From Heterotrichella gracilis (Eukaryota > Sar > Xanthophyceae > Tribonematales > Xanthonemataceae): DNA of 64,000 bases. This document shows, one piece after another, positions 1-11,665 of the stretch. The translations under genes and the position numbers were made by a program. Within the stretch, counting starts at the first letter, position 1. Each line of letters starts with the position of its first letter. The notes below the pieces were generated by a model. That model was not told the DNA's origin, made no database searches, and saw nothing but the letters and a program-made list of their open reading frames with translations. The stretch spans positions 1-64,000 of the forward strand of contig JAULBX010028603.1 of assembly GCA_032358255.1 (NCBI GenBank). The letters are read 5' to 3'.

Positions 1-500
1 TGCGCCGCGCCGTGGGCCGCGCCGCGCGCCGCGCCGTGGACGCCACTGTGCGCGGCACGCCCATTCCTCCTTCCCTGTACCACCTTTGTACAGCGTGATG
101 TGCTTGTCTTTCTTCGGCAAACTGTGGGGTGATCATCAGTGCAGCAGCCTGGTTGTTCACTACTTCCAAGGAAGTCGTAAGGTTACAACTTCCTATCTAT
201 ACATGAATTTCAAGATGAGCATGATGGCATCTGGATGCTGTTGGGCGGGGCAGTTTTGGACGCTTTCAATGGTGGTGTTGCCCGTTTCTTTCATGGGTTG
301 CCGAAACCCGTGGAACGTGCAGCTTCTTTGCAACTTCTTTGCACTTTCCTGTAGCTTCCTGCATGCACATATCGGTGGAATGTTGATGGTAAGCATGCCG
401 ATGAGTGGTTGCCGTAATGCGGAAGCGTTCACAACCAAAACCTCACCAAAACCGCCTCAAAAAAGGCAAAAAATCAGCGACGGAGGGCCACCGAACTCAT

Positions 501-572
501 GGGGACAACCGGGAATTGAACCCGGGACCTCTCGCACCCTAAGCGAGAATCATACCACTAGACCATTGTCCC
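501..572 (-). tRNA. tRNA-Pro (AGG)
   Basis: Read on the minus strand, the sequence folds as a full cloverleaf. The 7-bp acceptor stem is GGGACAA paired with TTGTCCC. The D-arm carries GTCTAGTGGTATGAT. The anticodon stem CTCGC/GCGAG closes the loop TTAGGGT, giving anticodon AGG. The T-arm carries GGTTCAATTCC, which is also the internal B box. The 72-nt length has no intron and no encoded CCA, as expected for a nuclear gene. It closely resembles plant nuclear tRNA-Pro genes. No neighbouring tRNA gene was seen. Confidence 0.96.
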
Positions 573-1029
573 TCTCCGATGAACAATCGAGGATTTCAGG
601 GCACCAGGAACGCCTTCATCCAGCACTCCACACACTTCAGTGGAGTGTGTGGAGTGAATCACCGCAGACCGCAGTGCTGCCGTTCGGCAAACACTCCATC
701 ATCACCGCGATGCACCGTCGAGAGTTGTCTTGCAGTAGGCAATAGTGCACCTGGGCCTGCTACTGGGTCTTGCCTACAAACGGCAGTAGGCACCTGTGGT
801 CAGGATTTAGCAATAGGGCCTAGTTCACTCAGAGTAGCCCCTTAGCACCCAAAGTGCCAGCCAGGGTCGGCGCTGTCATGTCAGCAAGACGTAGAATAAA
901 GTTCCCCACAACAACAGGCGTCGGATCCAAACAACCATCAGCTTCGTCCTTATCTACTGCGTAAATTCAATGCTAGCCGGAGTTAGGTGCATTGAGCCCA
1001 CCTAGCTCACGGCCAGCCATCTGGAGCGC

Positions 1030-2390
1030 TCATGAGCGCACACATAACCTGGGCGTCCATTGAGCGTAGAATCAGGAAACACAGCGTAGTGCGCGCAAGC
1101 ATACATATACAGCCATTGCACGTAACGCCTATTCCGCAGACAGAGCTTCACGCACAAGATGAAACACGAACTGCGAACAGGGCCACCCGATGCCTTGCAA
1201 TATGCATATGCAATTGGGCCAGTTATGCATGCATGCATGCTCGTGCCACCACTGCGCAACGTTGCCTCAGGCACGTTGTTTGAGGCCTGTTAAGTTGAAG
1301 TGATAAAAGGTACCTGTTGGGACCCGCTTTATTGTGGACTCTGTTCTGTATGTCCTGACCGTCAGGCTGACGCCCCACAAACCAACAACTGTAACGTAAA
1401 CCATCAACGCGCCCACACAAGCACACCAACACCATGCAATATCAATAGAGTGGGAACGCAGCCTGCCAACCCAGACAAAACAGCAACCCAAATCAACGCA
1501 GGGCATGTGCAGTACAGTTCCAACCTCACTTTGAAACTGCTGCTTCCGAAGGCCCGCTCAGGGCCCGCTCAATTCCGCACAAACGTTAGCTAAAACACCC
1601 CCCAGGTTGCAACGTGCACTACCGTGGTGCGACAAATAGTTAGTTGGTTAGTTAGTTAGTTACAAGCATCGTTGGTTCCAGCAATACAGCCAGATTAGCA
1701 GTCACTCTTGCACATGCGGCGCCACGCAGCTCTTGTGACATACACCAGCAAACCTGGGCGCTCAGTGAGCTTGGAGCTAAGAAACGGCGCGTGGTGGTGC
1801 GCAAGCATAAAAAGCCTATAGGAGAGCTCGGGATGCATGTATCCACACGGCCTCTCGCCTTACCCACACATCAATCTATTACAACCATACCTATATATGC
1901 GTGCAACGCCTGTGCGAAACACTTTCCTCAAGGGAGCTCCACACACAACGAACCCTGTCCCATCTGGTTGTTGCTGTTTGGTCTTGGAGCTGTGCTGGAG
2001 CCACTCCACAGGGCTACCCGAGGCCGCGTCATGTATTGCACTACACGGTGGGCGTGCAGCATATTGCTTAGGTTATGCTATCTTAAGCTGCTGAGAGGTG
2101 CCTGTTAGCGCCCAGGGCGCTTGCACCGAACACCCTATTCCACTATGCCAGACACCCCAAATTCCACTCCGCACAAACGTCAGCTCTAGCTGCAACCCAG
2201 GCTGCCAGTAAACAATAAATGTATCAAAGGGGCCCCACACTCTGCAAGCACACCGTTGAGAACGCAGCCTGCCAGTCTGATTCCTGAAACAGCAACACAA
2301 TGCACATGCACACATACTAGGTAGACTGTTGCTTCCCACTCCGCTTGGCAGTGTTCTCACAAGGTTTGTTATCTGATTCATTCAGAGGGG
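1030..2390. repeat. Two diverged direct copies of a ~600-bp segment
   Basis: The stretches at about 1030-1620 and 1745-2390 share a series of short matches in the same order. These are AACCTGGGCG followed by TGAGC, GCGCAAGCATA, an AGGT-CCTGTT block, GAACGCAGCCTGCCA and CCGCACAAACGT. Between the matches the copies differ by many substitutions and indels. The pattern fits an old tandem duplication or two insertions of one element. No coding sequence was recognised in either copy. The limits are estimated by eye. Confidence 0.45.
1636..1704 (+). repeat. Dispersed short repeat, copy A
   Basis: A (GTTA)n run leads into a 17-mer, AGCCAGATTAGCAGTCA. The same GTTA run and 17-mer, with similar spacing, recur at 8897-8951, and related cores occur at 50679-50691, 51185-51220 and 60960-60976. 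The family is unidentified. Its length and end structure could fit a short non-coding transposon or a SINE fragment, but neither is shown. Confidence 0.5.
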
Positions 2391-3898
2391 AACACAGCCA
2401 GAACGGCTGGTCGACCAGAGGCCTTAGCCAGCAATGCATTGCCAGCATGATGCAAAAGGGTAGTGGCACAGTTTGGTGTGCCACACTGTGGCTGAGCCTG
2501 TATCATGTTGCTATATAGCAAGATGTTGCAACCGTTGCGGCGCAGGGATCAGCCTGAAAAGTTTGGCACACTCCAACCTGCTTTCCTGAGGCGGTTTGCC
2601 ATCCTTGTGTGCCGCGGCTGCCGGAGGGCTTCAACAGCTCAGACTCTGTGTGACGCATTTGGTATACTGAACAAATTCAAAAGCCATACTGCCAGTTGCC
2701 TGACCCTGCATGCCTCAAGATGGGTCTGATCAGCTCGAGGGCCCCTGCCGAATATAGAGACCGAAATTGCATACATCGTACTTGTGGTTACATCATACCT
2801 ATCAAGCGTATCCTCTGCTAGCTTCGAACAACAGTAAAACCCACTAGTGAATATAGCTATATAGCGCATTTGCCAAAAAGCTGACGTCCATACAAGGCAC
2901 CCTGGCAACAAATCACAAGGTCTTGGCTACATACCAGCTGTCTTGGCTACAAGATTCCCAGCTCCAAATGTTGATCCTTCATCATTCTATTTCTTCATAC
3001 CACACACTACGTTGGCAACGTAACGTTGCTGTCAGCGACTGGCTGCAATCACCTTCATGCGCACCAGCTCGCCCAAAAAATACGTTGAAAAAGACAAAAA
3101 AAAACTACATGCTTCCTGCATACCTGGTAACCGACATGGATGCAACGTAACATGCCGTCCACACGACCTTCCAACATAATCAAGCAATTAAGGTGGCCTG
3201 CCTTACGTTCGGCAGGCTGATGTGCACGAAGAAAATGACTACAGGCACGTGCAAAGCACGTGCATATGCTACAAAAACCCAACTATCGATAGGTGTACAC
3301 ATTGTGGCACAGCCACACAAGGCTGCAGCTGCATGGGGACTCAAAAGCCAGCAACATGCAGCCGAAAACAAACCGCTGTGACATTGTGATTAATCGAAAT
3401 TGTAAATACAGTCGTCTCAGCCAAAAAAGTCCAACACATGTAACTGGCAGGTAGGAATCTGGTGCTTGTGAAGCAAGCCCCTGGCATGTGCATGCATTGG
3501 AGACTAATCTGCAGCAATACATCCGACGCAAAACTGGCGCTGCGGTGTGTGCTGTCCGGAAAAACTCTGCTCTGGTGGCCGACACCATCGAGGAAAATTG
3601 CAGCCTAGAATGATCACTACAAAGAATTGAGTTGAACAGGCCTTGGATGCACACCTGCGTCAACCAGCTAAAGAGCAGATACTATTGACTTAATATCAGT
3701 GGCGTGCGCTGGCAACTTAGGGCATAGGCCTGGCAGCATTGCGATCGCGACACAAGGTGCTTGTGCTGGAAAACTGGCCCGTAAGAAATGCAAAAATGCC
3801 CGTAGCTCAGCGTTATGCCTGCCACAAGTGAGCGCACCCAATGACTTGCGGCACAGAGTCCCCACATGTACCTGCACATATATACCCCGTTTGAGCTC

Positions 3899-6800
3899 TC
3901 AAGGCGCGATCACATCCAGTGCGTCTGTGCTCATTGAGGTGCTGAGGAGTGTGGCCCAGAAATTCACCGAGCTGTCGCAGCAATCCAGCATTGCCGGCAG
4001 GTTCGCACTGCTGCCATGGTCCTCCCCTGTTGCCTCCGGTATGGGCGCCGCATCGCTCATGGCCACATTCCCCTCCTCAGCAATGCCTTGGAAGGAGTCG
4101 GTGGAGTTGATGTGCGGCATGCCTGCTGCAAGAGATTCAGGAGCGGCGTTGGACAGGGATGGGAGAGCTGTAGCGGTCCATACATGCATATCCCTGTGGC
4201 CAATGTGGTGTATGCATGCACAACATGAGGTTAAGGGGACAACAATGCAAAGATGGCGGCACAAGCACTCACCCATGTATGGCAGAAACAGCCAGCTTGG
4301 TGTCTTGCGGCCCAGGCCCTGCGACGGGATTGCGATTGGGGAAGTTGCACCGCCAGTGGGGCCAGCCGCAGGCGCCGCCGAAGCCCGCCGCCGCTCCATG
4401 GATGAGGGTGGGCGGTTGGCCTTGAGGATGGCAATGCACTCATCCAGGGCTATCTCCACGCCACAATTGGCTTGGATGGCGCTCAGCTTCTTCCAGGTGC
4501 AGCGCTCGCCCTGCAGGTGCGTGCGGCACATGATCAACCGCACAGAGTGCAGCTGGGCACATATGCTCTCACAGCTGCACATTGCAATGTCCTTCAAGGA
4601 TGCAAGTACAAGTTGTGCACGTCACAAGCATAATTTGTAGGCAATACAAGAACCCCTGGCCAGTCAGCCATGTGGCTGGGCAGGCCCGTCCTGCCCCTTC
4701 AACCTCAGCCTCCCGCCTCCCCACCCTACGCCCACCTGCTTGATGGAGTCCTTCAAGTCCTGCGCAGAGGGGTTGACCACCGCCTTGTTGAGGTTGTAGA
4801 ACGTCGGCGGCAGCACCATGGTGATGTCCCCCTCCCAGGGCTGCGCAAAGCACTTGAGCCACTTCATGTGCGGCACCACCTCGATGACCTGCCCGCAGCG
4901 GTGCTTCAGCTCTGCCTCAAACAGCGACGCGGCGCGGCGCGACATGCCCTTCTTCATGTACAGGAAGGGCACGATGTGCGGGTTGGTCTGCGACACCAGG
5001 AAGTAGTTGACGTTGAACATCTCACCCAGGCCGCGCATGGGCAGGTCCACCTCCAGGCTGCCGTCGCGCCAGCGGCGGTCGGCAGAGGCGGCAGGCGTGG
5101 GGCCGGATTGACCTGGGCTGGCGCCCCTTGTCATGATGGGGAAGGAGCCGCGCTGCAGCCTGTGGATGGGAGGAGGGGCAGTTGATCAGTTTGTGCAAAG
5201 GAATGCGGATAAAGGCAAATGAATGCCAGCACATGGCATGCTGGCGCAATTTCATGTGCCTTAATTAGGGGTTGGCGGTGCTGCTTTTGTGAGTGTTTGA
5301 TTGCCCAAGGCACACATCCAACCCCAATAGGAAATGCGGTACGCACTTGACTGGCCGCCCTTTGCCATCAAACGCTAGTAGCTCTGATGGCGAGAAGAGG
5401 CCAGGGAAGGCAGAGGAGCAGGCCACCGCGCTCCAGATGATCACATTGGGGGCGGTCAGGAAGTTGAGCAGGCGAGGCGGCTCGATGGTGTCAGCGGCTG
5501 TCACTGCCACGTTCAGGATGCGGCCTGCAAGAGCATGCGTGCACCTTGTGATGCACAGCACTGGAAGGATGAACAGCATCACATGGCTGCACCAGCCTGC
5601 GACATGCATTCGGGACCGCCCACAGTAAGGTACATCATCGGCTGCAGTCACTGCACACCTGCCCCTACCCCCCTGCCGCAGCCCCTCAACCCCACCCACC
5701 AGTCTTGTTGTACGCCTGCAGGAAGGTGACATCGCCTAGCAGCGTGCGCAGCCTGCGCTGCAGCACGTCAATGTCCTGCAGCGTGCCCTTCAGCAGCAGG
5801 TGCCGGAAAAACTGCTTGAAGGTTGTGTTGCCAAAGAATGACATCTCAAAGTCCTCAAAGTCTGTTAGCAGCGGGGCCAGCTCCTCGTCTGTCTTGGTGG
5901 CAACAATAGCGCACACTGGGGCAGGAGACAAGGGGAAACGTTCACGCCAGGGCGGTGAAACGTGCACATGTATTATCAACAAGCTGCAACATGTGGCAAA
6001 ACAGCACCAAAACAGAGCTGCACTTGTGCATCGTGTTGAGCAGGCAGCTTACCTATTGAGCCAGCGCTGCTGCCTGATAGCACCTTTGGGAGAAGATTTT
6101 GCTCAAACAGGGTTTTGACAACTCCCTGCAAGGCCACAACCACCTCTTGTCAGTAACAGCAGACAGTCTTTGCACCTTGTTCATGGGCGCACAGTAAAAC
6201 AAGGTGCTAGTGAACAAAATCTACAATAGCATGTGGTTGGCTTCCACTGCTCAGGTTGTGAAGCAGAAGGACCTAGTTCCCGGTGTATGCCAAGGCCAAC
6301 AGCCAGCAAGTGTGTGCACCAGGCATGCCTGCTTACCACATGGAAGGAGCCCAGTGAGCCGCCTCCACTCAGCACCAGAGCCGTGCGCCCAAAGGCGTGC
6401 CGTGTCTCGCGCAAGTACGCATACTTTTCGTTCCAGGACAGGTCAGACTGGTGGTATGTGGTGATTGTGTGGAGGCACTCCTTCACCTCGTCGATGAAGT
6501 GCGTTATGGGCTCCGGCACAACAGGGAAGTGCTCGTGGATGGCACTGCAGAGAACAAGGAACAGGTATTAGGCGCTGCACCAATGCAGTTGTTGTGTTCA
6601 AGCAGCTGAGCTCAAGAGCGCAAACGCGTAAGTGCAAGGGTCCTAAAACTGGGTCCTGTATGGACTGAAGGTGAACAGACAGGAAACTGCTCTTGTCCAC
6701 AGCAGGTTGGAGGCCTGAGGTGCCAACACTGCACAGTAGAAACCTGGCATAAACGTCTAACTATCGCTCAGTATCGGGCTGCTACCAGCTGCGTGCATGA

Positions 6801-7577
6801 TTGACGAAACCAGGAAGCCACTGACCTGTTTGTCATGTTCCCCAGATTGCGCAGGAGATCAGCCCTGAGCGCAAACATCAGGTCAGACACATCCCCACTT
6901 TTCCTGACCCGCCTCAGGTGCTGCAGTCTCTCCTCAAGCAGCTTCCTGTCGTAGAGCTGGACCTCCTGTTTCCACCTAGTACCACGGTCCACCCCAGCGA
7001 TGGCCTCCAAGCTCTCGGCCGCTAGCAACCACTCCTCGTAGTTATCTGCAGCTGCCATGCTCTTGACCAGCTGCCTCTTTCGCTTCTCATTGGGGTCATG
7101 GTAACGGCGCCACTGGCTGACTAGCGTGGAGACGAACGTGTACGCCAGAATGGTTGCTGCAGGGCAAGCGTTACACAGAGTTGAAACCAGCACAGGGGGC
7201 CAGTATGGCTTCCAGCAATTCAGAGTTACACAAGCGACTGTTTGTGCATTGCACGCCAACGTACCCACAGTGACGTGCCACCGCCGGACTTGGAAGTACT
7301 TGGCTGTGAGCGCCCGCAGCACGGGCGAGGCTGGTTTCGCTGCGAGATAGCCTATGCACCTCCATGTCAGCCTCCTGACTTCAAGGCCCAACGACCACAG
7401 AGACTTTCCGGCAAACAGGTAGGCTGCAATCAAGGACCTGAAGGGCTTTCCGAGGAACGACAGAGCCCTCCACAGCGTGAGCTCGACTATGAGCCGTGTA
7501 AACCTATCCTGCAAGCTCTGCTGGGCAACGTGGCGGCAAGAGCCCCGGACTATCGCGGATTCCCTGGGCTTCACCAT
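3899..7577 (-). CDS. SDP1: SDP1-type patatin-like triacylglycerol lipase
   Basis: This is a homologue of plant SUGAR-DEPENDENT1, the lipase that starts oil-body triacylglycerol breakdown. Nine exons join in phase: 7577-7265, 7156-6826, 6544-6337, 6125-6053, 5915-5700, 5524-5347, 5159-4736, 4510-4273 and 4167-3899. They encode about 749 residues (the Arabidopsis protein has about 825). The N-terminal part carries the DUF3336 region typical of SDP1. The patatin domain follows, with oxyanion loop GGGSLGSFH (about 275-283), nucleophile motif GSSAG (Ser 304) and catalytic Asp in RWRDGS (Asp 472). The SDP1 hallmark CTWKKLSAIQANCGVE lies after the catalytic core. The start is the ATG in GCCATGG, two codons inside a slightly longer GTG-opened frame. 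The last exon is polar and poorly conserved, so its acceptor is the least certain. The family assignment is firm; the substrate is inferred from the family. Confidence 0.93.
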
Positions 7578-8163
7578 GGCCACTACTGCTGCGTTATTGT
7601 GGTAGCATCAGGAACAAAACACTCTGCAAAAAAGGCGATAACCTTGGCTGACAGGGCCGCACTTGTATTAGCACCTTGCTGCTGCCAAACCCAGTAAAAG
7701 CTTCCGACAGTGTTCCTTCGTCGAAACGATATGCTGAGTTGGCCTCAGTTCAATCCAGCGAATTTAAAGGAGCCCCGGAATAAAAGTCCCAACAATTCAT
7801 GCGGGGAAATGGCCCACGTGATTGACAAGGAGTACTTGCAGCCACATTGGAAGTTGGAATCTGGGACCTACAATTGTGCCCCACAATGTGCCCAGAGTAC
7901 GACACACGTTTTTGCAGGGCATGTAGAAGTGGTGTTGAAGTCCTTGTTTGTAGGCAGGTACATGTACAGGAAAACGTTGTGGATTGCGCAACCCGCGTGG
8001 ATGACCTCCGGCCCACAAGTGGCGTTCCTGCTGCCTATGGTACCCACAAGCTGCACCAACTGGGCTGCCTCCCACCACCTGGGAAGATGCATGCATGCAA
8101 AACGTCCTGAGTGTGGGTATGCGATGTTGGGTTGCTGGTAATAAGCTGCTCATGGACCCCTGA
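7578..8163. other. Divergent intergenic region
   Basis: This is the shared upstream region of the lipase gene (-) and the TMEM106-like gene (+), so it should hold both promoters. I see no clear TATA box or other motif I could defend. The open frames present on both strands have no recognisable domains. Confidence 0.6.
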
Positions 8164-10140
8164 ATGGGCGCAGTGATGGCCGACGACAGGTACCGCACCT
8201 TGCCGGACGTGAACCTGGGAAGTCCTGACAGTGGGTACATATATACATCCCCCCCGTTCAATGGCGAGGAAACCGACGCAGCCTCAACCCCCCGCAGCTG
8301 GCACTACAAAGTACAGAAATTCTTTCGTGATAAGCTGCAATGGCGCAGACAAGCTCCAGCGGCCACAAGTGGCTACTTGACCCTCATCCCCTTATCAGGT
8401 AAATGTTGTGGCATGCATATGCACCAAAGTGGCTATTGCAACCCACTGCTGGCTTTGAGCCCTTTACTGTTGTGCTGTGACCTTCGAAGCTGGGGTGGTA
8501 TGCGGTCTGCACTTGAGCTCCCTCCAACGTGGATTTGTACTGCGAGGCTAGGGCTTTGTACTGCTTTGGGCTACAACAGCATCCACCCCAGCAACCCGCT
8601 GCGTGCCAGTCGCAACAACACGCTGCGTATGATGCTTTTATGGGTTTGGCATTGGTAAATCGTTGATCTGTGCCTGGTTTGGATGCACACCCCGCGAATA
8701 GTTGCTGGTACATCTCCATAGCAATGGAAAGGAGTGACTGGGCTGAGAATACGTTGTCAGGCCAACCAGCACAGGAGCACAACAATGAAGGCAGAAGGAC
8801 CATGCATTGTACTTGTATGACCCTCCAAACCCCACGAAAGCGCAGGCGCACATGCTGCATTTCATGCCACCCCACCGCAAACTAGTCACTTGCCTGTATA
8901 GTTAGTTAGTTAGTTACATGCACTCCAGCAAAATAGCCAGATTAGCAGTCAGTCTGTATAACCAGGGGGTATGCCCCCACCACCGGTGCGCACGTGCCGT
9001 GCACTCCACCCCCCACCCCTCCCTCCCCGCAGACTCCCGCCTCAAGCCGCGCCGCACCGACCTGATCGTCGCCTTCTCGCTCCTGCTGGCCCTGGCCGCC
9101 GCCCTGGGTGTGTTCTTCTTGGTCCCTCGCGGGGTGACCAACGGCGAGATCCACGTGCAGTCTGACCACATGTCCTGGAACACCACCAAGGGCACCTACC
9201 AGCTCAACCTCATGGCCAAGCTGCCGGTGAACAACCCAAACTACCTGGAGGCAACGGTGCACGGCACGCTGCAAGTGCTGTTCTACGATGCTGAGGCAGG
9301 GTCACAGGTAGGGGCTGGGAACAAGGGCTTATCATTCATCCCCACTGATGCATTATGTCTCCAGCTGTTGTCAGTAGCCATCTTGCGGTTCCCAAATCGC
9401 TGCAAACCTTGTCAAAATTTTCAGTGCATGATCGACATAGCTGGTATTATAAGTAATATGATCCTCTGGCGCGGCCGCACGCATGGTACTACGCAAGCTG
9501 CAGAGGCCCAATGCTATGAACCCCATTCCCCACCCCCTTTCCTTCACCAGGACATCAAGGCGGTGCACATCGCCGCACGCTCCACTGGTGAGGTGTCTGT
9601 GTCTGTGGACGCATCCAACGTGCCCTCAGACTATGCCCTCACCATACTCAGCCAGTGTGCAGCCTTCCCGCGCCGCCTCATCTTCTTCATCAGGGGACAC
9701 CTCACGGCGCAGTACCTGGGGCAGACACAGGTGGGTGGGCGCCGGGGGGCATGCCGTACCCACGTATCTCATGATCACCCTGTGCATACTTTGACGCCTG
9801 CAGTGATCCATAATGAAACCCGTGATAGAGGTCCTCACATGAGTTTGCATGCCACATGGGGCACAATGTGAAGGTGGGGTTGAATGTGAAGGTGGGGGTG
9901 ATTTGCTGGGGGAAGAGTTGCATAGTCCGTGTTGCACAGGTGGCGCTGCACCCACGTGGGCCACATGAGCAGCGTGCCATTGCATTGCAACTCCTGTCAC
10001 AACCCATACAAGGCATGGGCAGTTTTGAGCTGCCCCCTCCCTTGGCGCAGGAGCTGACCTCGATTGACTCGTACTTCATGATCAACTGCGTGAATGGAGG
10101 GACGATTGACCACCACAACGATGATGGGGCCAGGAGATGA
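8164..10140 (+). CDS. TMEM106-like single-pass membrane protein with LEA2-type domain
   Basis: Four exons join in phase (8164-8398, 9033-9307, 9551-9730, 10051-10140) to give about 259 residues. A hydrophilic N-terminal half is followed by a basic stretch (KPRRTD) and one strong membrane segment at about 88-110. The C-terminal region has alternating beta-strand-like sequence (VNNPNYLEATV, SVSVDASN) and ends in SYFMINC, which parallels the VDC ending of the TMEM106 luminal LEA2 fold. In animals TMEM106 proteins sit in late endosomes and lysosomes; an endomembrane or vacuolar location is inferred here. A second ATG four codons in (8176, GTGATGGCC) is an alternative start; a stop codon lies directly before the first. 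The exon structure is well supported, but the family call rests on overall shape and a few motifs. A generic LEA14-like protein is the main alternative. Confidence 0.6.
8897..8951 (+). repeat. Dispersed short repeat, copy B
   Basis: Lies inside intron 1 of the TMEM106-like gene. It repeats the (GTTA)n run, a CCAGCAA block and the 17-mer AGCCAGATTAGCAGTCA seen at 1636-1704, in the same order and with close spacing. Copies A and B are the most alike of the family. Confidence 0.5.
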
Positions 10141-11665
10141 TGCAAGCTTGTCTGGGGATTGCATGCAGCTGGCTGGGGGATGAGCAGGGACACGGAGGGC
10201 GCAAGGGGGCAGGGGGGCATGGGAGTATGCAGGGGCCATTGGGGGGGAGGGGTTTGCAGTGAATTTGGGAATGGGGATTGCGGGAGCACGTAGATTAGTG
10301 TACCATTATGTAGAATGTGCGCAGGGGTGAATGCAGGCCACAAAGTGGTGGGGCAGCTGTGGTGGGCGTGATGATAAAGGGGTCAGCCACTGGCTGGGGT
10401 ATGAGCTTTGTGACCTGGACCAGTACTTTGATATGTACCTTCCAAGCGATGGGCAAGCTGGGACGTATTACACTGCTGCCACAGTAATTGACACTGCGGC
10501 GTCAAATTGATTGGGTGGGTATTTGGCTTGACATCATACTTGAAACGATAAAGGTAACCTGTAGACATTGCTGCAAACGAACTTACAGGCAATAAGAGAT
10601 GTGCGCATGATTGCAATCCAGGTTGTGTATGCGTATGTGCATCCAAGTTGTGTATCCAAGTTGTGCGTTGCTCTGCGGGCATGCACACTGGCGCAGCGCT
10701 CTGGGGGCCGTATGCGTGAATATATCCTGGTTAATGAACTGGTGTGATCCTGGAGTTGGCAGGATTTGTAGACAGTGGATGCGGTCAGGCTAACCTTAAG
10801 TTTTTAACCCAAGACTTAGTGACACTGTATCTAAGGCGAAGCTGAACGCGATGGCTTCGCCACAGTGTGGAGCGTGATCATCTAGCCTAAGGGCATCAGA
10901 TTAATATTAGGGATTAGGTTTTGCAACTAGCGTACCTGCGGCAGAATATCGACCCTGCGAGACGCCTCACTGACGGTCAGGTAGAGCCAGGGGCCATGAC
11001 ATGTGGAGATTTTATTAGTGACTGCCATCCAAAGGAACGTGGGAAGTTCATTGTTGACTCCTATCATGGATCATCCAAAGGAACGTTATGCCACTGGCAG
11101 TGATTATCATAATCACTGATGGCTAGCTTATAAGCTTATAATTACTAATTATAAGCTTATAAGCTAGCCATCAGTGATCAAGCTAGCCGTCCCTGAGGGG
11201 CTGCGCCTCCGTGGTTTACTGTAAACCATAACATAATCACAAGTCATGTGCATAATGCCATGGCCACTGTACTCTGCAGTGCACGTTATTATATTCTGTC
11301 AATTGAATGGTTAAATAATGGGCACTCCTAGTCCACGCAGGCTGAGCCTCAGGGCCAAAACATTAGCAAGCAGCTGTTCAGCCACAGTGACTGGCCGCTA
11401 TTCTCTATTTAAAACCAGCTGCCCAATTGATGGTCAACCATAATCTACTGCGCGTGAAATCATCCAGGGTGCTACCATTGCTGCATGCCAAAGTGGGGCA
11501 AACAACATCATGGGATCATAGTATTTTATTCGGTCCGTCCGAATGCCATTGGTCAAATAATTGCCTAAGTATTGTTCAACCTGCTGCTCACAAAATAGTC
11601 ACCAAATAAGCACACACAGCACTGGAGGCCAGGGAGTACCAGGGACGCCCCCTCCTGTGTGGTAA
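10141..11665. other. Intergenic region with foldback
   Basis: This gap separates the 3' ends of the convergent TMEM106-like and CXC genes. It holds a 15-bp direct repeat (CATCCAAAGGAACGT at 11026-11040 and 11072-11086), a near-perfect foldback (11112-11178) and a small GGTTTACTGTAAACC palindrome near 11213. No coding sequence was recognised. Confidence 0.6.
11112..11178. repeat. Perfect 33-bp inverted repeat with 1-nt centre
   Basis: The left arm (11112-11144) and right arm (11146-11178) are exact reverse complements around a single C. The arms start with ATCACTGATGGCTAGC and end AT-rich. As RNA this would be a long uninterrupted hairpin; as DNA it could be a cruciform, or a MITE or foldback element remnant. 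No target-site duplication is obvious. Confidence 0.85.

Larger units (their letters stand above)
573..3898. other. Intergenic region with degenerate repeats
   Basis: No exon chain or recognisable protein was found on either strand. The first 60 bases of the window, left of the tRNA, are a GC-rich GCCGCGCC-type repeat and may belong to a neighbouring gene outside the window. This stretch holds a (GTTA)n microsatellite at about 1636-1662, one member of a dispersed short repeat (1688-1704) and two diverged copies of a roughly 600-bp segment (about 1030-1620 and 1745-2390). The open frames here lack recognisable domains and look like chance ORFs. Confidence 0.6.

Noticed and set aside
86-745. 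Plus-strand open frame of 219 codons across the tRNA
   Set aside because: It reads straight through the tRNA-Pro gene, has no recognisable domain, and shows no supporting exons.
3699-4640. Plus-strand open frame of 313 codons
   Set aside because: It is antisense to the last two exons of the SDP1 lipase, whose minus-strand reading matches a known family. No domain is visible in the plus frame.
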